In this document: positions 59,415 through 64,000 of the stretch, piece by piece
Numbering within the stretch: position 1 is the stretch's first letter
How the letters are laid out: each line of letters begins with the position of its first letter
NCBI GenBank assembly: GCA_902489075.1
Contig: CABTYO010000006.1
Coordinates: forward strand, 1 to 64,000
DNA from: an uncultured Faecalicatena sp.
GTDB lineage: Bacteria; Bacillota; Clostridia; Lachnospirales; Lachnospiraceae
Length of the DNA stretch: 64,000 nt
Reading direction: 5' to 3'
Notes under the pieces: generated by a model
Seen by the model: only the letters and a program-made list of their open reading frames with translations
Database searches by the model: none
What the model was told of the DNA's origin: nothing
Translations under genes and position numbers: made by a program

Positions 59415-60746
59415 CTATCTGTAAAGCGATGCGCGGGTTTCACCTATAATCACTTTCCTCAACATCCAGAGACACAGGATGTTGGGGATTGCCATAAAGG
59501 AATTGAACAGATCTGAAACCGTCCACACAACGTCCAGTGACATCACAGCTCCCAGATACACCGCCATAATATAGATGATCCTGTATGCCAGGATTTTTTG
59601 TGTTCCCCAGAGATACTGTACCGCACATTCCCCATAGTAGCTCCAGCCGATGATCGTTGCAAACGCAAACAGGACCAGCGAGACCGACAGCATAAAGCTG
59701 CCGTCCACGGGAAGTCCTGCAAAGGCAAGAAAGCAAAGCTGGTCGTTTGCTGCCCCCTGATAATTCTGGGGAGCTCTCAACATACTGCTGACGATTGCGA
59801 TCCCGGTAATCGCGCACATCACAACCGTATCCCAGAACGGACCTGTCATGGAGATGATTCCCTGTTTCACCGGAGAACTGGTCCGCGCCGAAGCCGCTGC
59901 CATAGGGATCGACCCCAGCCCCGCTTCATTGGTGAACAGGCCTTTTGAAATTCCCGTCCGCATCCCTGTCATTACCGCCGTTCCTGCAATCCCGCCCGCC
60001 ACTGACCGGGACGAAAAGGCAGACCGTAAGATCACTGCCAGCGTTTCTCCCAGGAATTCCCTGTTAATCCACAGAAGGAGCAGGCATCCCCCCATATAGA
60101 AAACACTCATAAACGGAACCAGATATGTACACACCCTGGAAATCTGTTTTGCCCCTCCCAGCATGACGATTCCAGCCAGAACAGCCGCCACTGCCCCGAC
60201 AGCCCGCGGAGAAATCCGGCAATTTACCGTGACTGCCGCACAGATGGAGTGCGACTGGACACTGCTGCCCATCCCAAGGGAGGCCAATATCGTGCTGAGT
60301 GCAAACACCACCGCCGCACTTTTCTGATGCAGCACCTTTTCCATAACGTACATCGGACCGCCCGTATAGGAACCATCCGGCTTCTGAACCCGGTATTTTA
60401 CCGAAAGGAAGCATTCCGCATAACAGGTGGCAATCCCGAACACCCCCGTCACCCAGCACCAGAACACAGCTCCCGGTCCGCCGATTGCGATAGCCGCAGA
60501 GATACCGATAATATTTCCTGTGCCAATCGTAGCCGCCAATGCAGTTGCCAGCGCAGAAAATGGTGAAATCCCCTCATTGCTTTCCTCTGTTTTCGAGAAA
60601 CTCAGCCGGATTCCTTTCGGAATTTTTTTCTGGATAAAGCCAAGCCGGAAGGTAAAATATAAATGAGTACCCAGAAGGACCACCAGCATCGGCATCCCCC
60701 AAAGGTACCCATATATTGACTTCATAATCTGAGAAAAAGTTTCCAT
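59415..60746 (-). CDS. AGCS-family sodium:alanine/glycine symporter (second copy)
   Basis: 443 residues, ~10-11 membrane helices. ATAIGTGNIIGISAAIAIGGPGAVFWCW and LFTNEAGLGSIPMAAASARTSSPVKQG carry the AGCS motifs. Clearly different in sequence from the copy at 30647-32059 and not linked to catabolic genes. Likely imports alanine or glycine with sodium. Confidence 0.92.
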   Translation of the reverse strand: METFSQIMKSIYGYLWGMPMLVVLLGTHLYFTFRLGFIQKKIPKGIRLSFSKTEESNEGISPFSALATALAATIGTGNIIGISAAIAIGGPGAVFWCWVTGVFGIATCYAECFLSVKYRVQKPDGSYTGGPMYVMEKVLHQKSAAVVFALSTILASLGMGSSVQSHSICAAVTVNCRISPRAVGAVAAVLAGIVMLGGAKQISRVCTYLVPFMSVFYMGGCLLLLWINREFLGETLAVILRSAFSSRSVAGGIAGTAVMTGMRTGISKGLFTNEAGLGSIPMAAASARTSSPVKQGIISMTGPFWDTVVMCAITGIAIVSSMLRAPQNYQGAANDQLCFLAFAGLPVDGSFMLSVSLVLFAFATIIGWSYYGECAVQYLWGTQKILAYRIIYIMAVYLGAVMSLDVVWTVSDLFNSFMAIPNILCLWMLRKVIIGETRASLYR

Positions 60747-60875
60747 GCCCTACTCCGGAGTTTGCTTTCCTTCTATATATATGACCCTGACTCCTGTTTT
60801 AGACACTTGTAATTCTGACAAGCATATGAGCAGAACAGATATTCAAAATCCGCCTCGCTGCCTTCCCTGATAAGG

Positions 60876-61652
60876 TTAAACGACCGGAATGTTCCTGTGT
60901 TCCCGCCGTACTGCAATCAGCAGGACGATTCCGGCCACTGCCGCAAAGAACAAAAATGACTGGATAAGAGGTGCAAAATTATAACTGCCCTCTGTCCAAA
61001 AATCGATAAAATCGCTGCTGATATAACTCATAGGCAGCAAGGCAGCCATCTTCTGTCCAAATTCGGGCAGATCCTCCACCTGTACTCCCATCATCCCGCA
61101 CAGAATCATGACTCCGAAATAAATCGCCATCATGACAGCATAGGTAGGACCGAATTTCTTAAAAATTGTTGCCACCCCATGCCCCAGTGCAAAAAAGATA
61201 CCGCCCAGCAAAAGCAGACAGACAATCAGGCACAGCGCGGAAGTAAACCGCGGTCTCTCCATTTCAAGAGCGCCATACGCCACTGCTGTATATAACGCCA
61301 GTCCCACTGCCATCACTGCAAACTGCGCGATTACCTTAGCCAGCAGTACCGACTTTTCCGGAAAACCGAACAACTTCATCCGAAGAGGAATCTCCTTTTC
61401 CAGCTCCTGCGAATAATTGGAAGCATATCCCAGCAGTATGACCGCCATGGGAATGATCAGGCTCATTGTAATAAAAACAGCAGTGTTCACCTGGGAAACC
61501 ATAGCTTCCGGCACGTCTGCCTTTACAGCCCTGGTGATGATAAACAGCATCAGAATCGGGAAAATGATTCCGAACATATAGACAAATGGATTTCCCAGCA
61601 CATTTCGTATTTCATACATAATCAGCCTTCTGCCGCAGCGTTTTTCAGTCAT
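60876..61652 (-). CDS. ABC-2-type permease
   Basis: 258 residues, six membrane helices (FVYMFGIIFPILMLFIITRAV, VFITMSLIIPMAVILLGY, ...). GGAGG lies eight bases before ATG 61652, which overlaps the ATPase stop by 8 bp. Efflux-type partner of the next gene; substrate unknown. Confidence 0.85.
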   Translation of the reverse strand: MTEKRCGRRLIMYEIRNVLGNPFVYMFGIIFPILMLFIITRAVKADVPEAMVSQVNTAVFITMSLIIPMAVILLGYASNYSQELEKEIPLRMKLFGFPEKSVLLAKVIAQFAVMAVGLALYTAVAYGALEMERPRFTSALCLIVCLLLLGGIFFALGHGVATIFKKFGPTYAVMMAIYFGVMILCGMMGVQVEDLPEFGQKMAALLPMSYISSDFIDFWTEGSYNFAPLIQSFLFFAAVAGIVLLIAVRREHRNIPVV

Positions 61653-62538
61653 TGCTCACACCTCCGTTTCCATGTTCTTTTGCATAAGCAGCCTTCGCAT
61701 TGATGGACATAATTTCAATATCACTGTTGCTGCGTTTGAAGTTCACATTATGATGGATCAATAATTTTGCCAACTCTTCTTCCTCCGCCTTTTCCCGGCA
61801 GGCAAGCGCAATCAGATGGGACGGCGCCGCAAGCTTCTGGTACGATGCTGTCAGCCTTTCATTTTCCTCATTCGCGTCTAACGTCATGATTGACTCTCCG
61901 CAGTACTTATGGAACAACGCTTCCTTCTCTCCATAGTCAATCACTTTTCCCTGGTCCAGAATCAGAAGCCGGTTCGCCAGAAGCTCCAGTTCCTCGTAAT
62001 AATGCGACACGATGCAGAGCGTATTGTTTTTCCCTTTGTACCACTGGAGAAGCTTTTCCATCAGGCGCTGCCTCGTCTCGAAATCCAGGCCGGATGTCAC
62101 CTCATCGTAAAAGGTCAGCGGGGCATCCTGCATCATCACCATGATGATCGTGAGCCTCTGCTTCTGCCCTCCTGAAAGAGACTTGTAACGCTTTTTCAGG
62201 CATTCCTCAAATTCGAAATATTCAATTAAATCTCTCAGTCTCTGATTCGTCCTAATACTGGTATCAAGCAGGGTCTCCAGGACATGCCGCACCGTCATGG
62301 TAGATACATACTGGTTAAACTGAAGGTGTGCCGCCATCTCCTGCGGCTTTAATCTCGTCTCGATCCTGCCCTTATAGGAAGTAAGCCCCAGGATCGTCTT
62401 CACCAGCGTAGTCTTTCCGGCGCCATTGGAGCCGATGATGCCGATTCGTTCCCCTTCCCTGATTTCAAGCGTCCGGTCAATATCAAGCGCCTGGAACCTG
62501 CCGTAAAACACCTGCAGATTTCTGATTTCCACTAACAT
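61645..62538 (-). CDS. ABC transporter ATP-binding protein
   Basis: 298 residues from ATG 62538 (GGGAGGAG seven bases upstream). Walker A GSNGAGKTTL, signature LSGGQKQRL, Walker B LTFYDEVTSGLD (Val replaces the usual Pro), H-loop VSHYYEEL. The same frame is open a further 135 nt upstream, through an in-phase 15-bp repeat array, so a 45-residue longer form is possible. Confidence 0.88.
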   Translation of the reverse strand: MLVEIRNLQVFYGRFQALDIDRTLEIREGERIGIIGSNGAGKTTLVKTILGLTSYKGRIETRLKPQEMAAHLQFNQYVSTMTVRHVLETLLDTSIRTNQRLRDLIEYFEFEECLKKRYKSLSGGQKQRLTIIMVMMQDAPLTFYDEVTSGLDFETRQRLMEKLLQWYKGKNNTLCIVSHYYEELELLANRLLILDQGKVIDYGEKEALFHKYCGESIMTLDANEENERLTASYQKLAAPSHLIALACREKAEEEELAKLLIHHNVNFKRSNSDIEIMSINAKAAYAKEHGNGGVSND

Positions 62539-62688
62539 CTGTGTTCTCCTCCCATCTCTGATACTCTCATATACGATATTCCCATCTGAAATACTTTCAT
62601 CTGTGATACTTTCGTCTGCGATTCTTTCATCTGTGATGCTCTCGTCTATGATATTCTCATTTGATGTTTTCATTTTAACGCTCTCATA
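62539..62688 (-). repeat. 15-bp imperfect tandem repeat array upstream of the ABC ATPase
   Basis: About nine units of GARARTATCACAGAT type run from 62688 down to 62539. In the ATPase frame they encode pentapeptides such as ESITD, ERIAD, ESITD and ESISD, starting from an ATG at 62673. The last unit is altered to contain the ATPase ribosome site. A TCATATGA-ATT-TCATATGA palindromic pair adjoins it (62684-62702). Confidence 0.75.
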
Positions 62689-62742
62689 TGAATTTCATAT
62701 GAAGATACCGTGCGGCTTCGTTGAATGTTTTCACCAGGCTGT

Positions 62743-64000
62743 CTAGCCAAAAGAAAGCCTGGCAAGAACACCTCCGGAATCATACTTTAAGCTGCCCTTC
62801 GGCACATTTTCTATGGTGAGCTGATATCCCAGCACTTCACAGTAATAGGCAGACACATACAGCCCCAGCCCCTTTCCTTTTTCCCTTGTGCTGCCGCTGA
62901 CAAAAGGCTCGTAAACATGGGGAAGAAGCTCCTCCTCAATAGCCACTCCCTCATTGAATATCACGATACTGTCCGGATCTCCCTCTATTAAAATCCTGCC
63001 ATTCTCAGGAGTATAGGAAACTGCATTTGAAAGCAGATTGTCCAGAACTTTCTTAAGCAGTTCCCGGTCGCTTACCACACTGCAAGGTGTCATCTTTTTC
63101 TCACACTTTAACTTTTTCACTTCCATCTGCACCTGATAGGACGTGGCTGCCTCTTCAATCAGCTGCTTTAGCTCCACTGGTTCCATCTGCAGATGCTCTG
63201 TACAATGATTCAGATACAGAATATCATCCACGATTTTTCTCATGGACAAAAGCTGTTCCTTCACCTGCGGCAGATACGCCTTTGTATCCTTGTATTTGCC
63301 CACCTCCTGGATCATCCCGTCAACCAGAAGCAGTGCGGCCGCAACAGGGGTCTTGAGCTGGTGGGAGGACGCACGCAGGAAAACCTCCTGCCTCTTATTC
63401 TCCTGCTTTAACTGCCGGTTCTTATCCTCAAGCTCCTCATAATTCTCTTTCAGCCTGGCATAGAGTTCGTTCAGCGAACGCCCCAGATCCCCGATCTCGT
63501 CCTTTTCCTGGATTTCAAACGGGGCCACTTCCAGACTGCCTGCGCTTTTCACCTCCTGGGCATAATGAGCCAGGCGGATCACCGGGTTCACGATTTTCCG
63601 TGAAAAATACTGGGAACAGATCATAACAATCAGAAACAGGACCGCCGCAATCATCGGCACGCTCCCCAGGACAATCGGTTTGATTTCCTTCATCTGCGGT
63701 GTCATCACAGGAAGAAAAGAAAAAACAAGAGAATCGTCACTTTTTCCCATGGCAATATAAGTGGTGTATTGGTTGGCGTCATCCGAGACACCACCCTCGA
63801 ACACAATAATATCGTTTCCCATCACATGGATTTTCCCGGTTCCATCCTTCCGAAATAGTTCTGCATCCTGGTCTACTTCCACTTTCACATCAATCGGAGA
63901 TTTCTGATTCAGCACTTCATTCTGCTGAACACTTTCTTTTAAGAGCCCCCAGTCGATCGCCTTGAACTCTTCCTCCCCAATCTCGTCCATATCCCGGAAG
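62743..64000 (-). CDS. Sensor histidine kinase, 5' end beyond the window
   Basis: The frame is open to the window end, and its first Met (63990) lies before any N-terminal membrane segment, so the gene is partial (about 419 residues seen). Extracytoplasmic part, one membrane helix (PMIAAVLFLIVMICSQYF), HAMP linker, HisKA with H in ASSHQLKTPVAAALLL, HATPase with NLLSNAVSYTPENG and GKGLGLYVSAYYC. Precedes the ABC exporter on the same strand, so probably a sensor-exporter module; its response regulator would lie outside. Confidence 0.88.
   Translation of the reverse strand, partial: FRDMDEIGEEEFKAIDWGLLKESVQQNEVLNQKSPIDVKVEVDQDAELFRKDGTGKIHVMGNDIIVFEGGVSDDANQYTTYIAMGKSDDSLVFSFLPVMTPQMKEIKPIVLGSVPMIAAVLFLIVMICSQYFSRKIVNPVIRLAHYAQEVKSAGSLEVAPFEIQEKDEIGDLGRSLNELYARLKENYEELEDKNRQLKQENKRQEVFLRASSHQLKTPVAAALLLVDGMIQEVGKYKDTKAYLPQVKEQLLSMRKIVDDILYLNHCTEHLQMEPVELKQLIEEAATSYQVQMEVKKLKCEKKMTPCSVVSDRELLKKVLDNLLSNAVSYTPENGRILIEGDPDSIVIFNEGVAIEEELLPHVYEPFVSGSTREKGKGLGLYVSAYYCEVLGYQLTIENVPKGSLKYDSGGVLARLSFG

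Noticed and set aside
62539..62688. CRISPR-like array
   Set aside because: 15-bp contiguous units without spacers, in coding phase, and no cas genes nearby.

Overview
The window looks like a chromosomal segment of a spore-forming Lachnospiraceae-type Firmicute (Clostridia). It has medium-low GC, strong AGGAGG ribosome sites and sigma-A promoters with 17-bp spacers. It carries CodY, a CIRCE-controlled groESL pair, a sporulation sigma factor of the SigK type, RNase J, IreB, ThiI with a NifS-like desulfurase, and a tRNA-Arg(CCG) without encoded CCA. No phage, integrase, transposase, CRISPR array or rRNA is visible. Most genes are on the minus strand.

Layout. 1-3.1 kb: a peptide/LytTR-type signalling locus. 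It holds the start of a secreted protein, a 34-codon ORF that runs into a terminator stem, a 21-bp-phased direct repeat, a membrane histidine kinase and a convergent LytTR regulator. 3.2-5.9 kb: tsf, rpsB and a glyoxalase-fold protein. 6-16.6 kb: a PcsB/SagA-like NlpC/P60 hydrolase, then a minimal Tad-like pilus operon. That operon has an Flp-like pilin, a CpaF ATPase, a double TadB/TadC platform, two more tiny pilin-like ORFs, three small single-anchor proteins and a 1447-residue ChW/beta-helix surface protein, behind a structured leader. 17-26.5 kb: CPBP protease, AlaX editing protein, argS, endonuclease IV, a YtrA-type GntR/ABC operon, azlCD, tRNA-Arg and a DUF5688 gene. 26.7-33.6 kb: efp, yqeG, a chorismate mutase-shikimate kinase fusion, an amidase, and a ureohydrolase/symporter/asparaginase operon with a divergent Lrp regulator. 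33.7-44 kb: guaB, groESL, codY, topA, dprA and comM. 44.3-52.5 kb: sigK, a trhP/trmR tRNA wobble-uridine pair, rnj, a Fur-family gene, DUF1292-ruvX-ireB, mtaB and an HPr-like gene. 52.6-64 kb: thiI and a NifS-like gene, rsmE, prmA, a DMT transporter, moaC and mogA, a second AGCS symporter, and an ABC transporter with a sensor kinase cut by the window edge.

The most unusual non-coding features are two ~300-bp elements (35.4-35.7 kb and 44.9-45.2 kb). Both fold into the same shape: a ~55-bp helix, an internal loop, a ~36-bp helix beginning AGAAG-N8-GAAAAAG, and a three-way junction with two hairpins. Their paired sequences are otherwise almost unrelated, which suggests a structured RNA or DNA family kept by base pairing. 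The Tad-like cluster with its coupled giant surface protein, and the LytTR-linked short ORF/attenuator, are the best candidates for undescribed protein-based systems.
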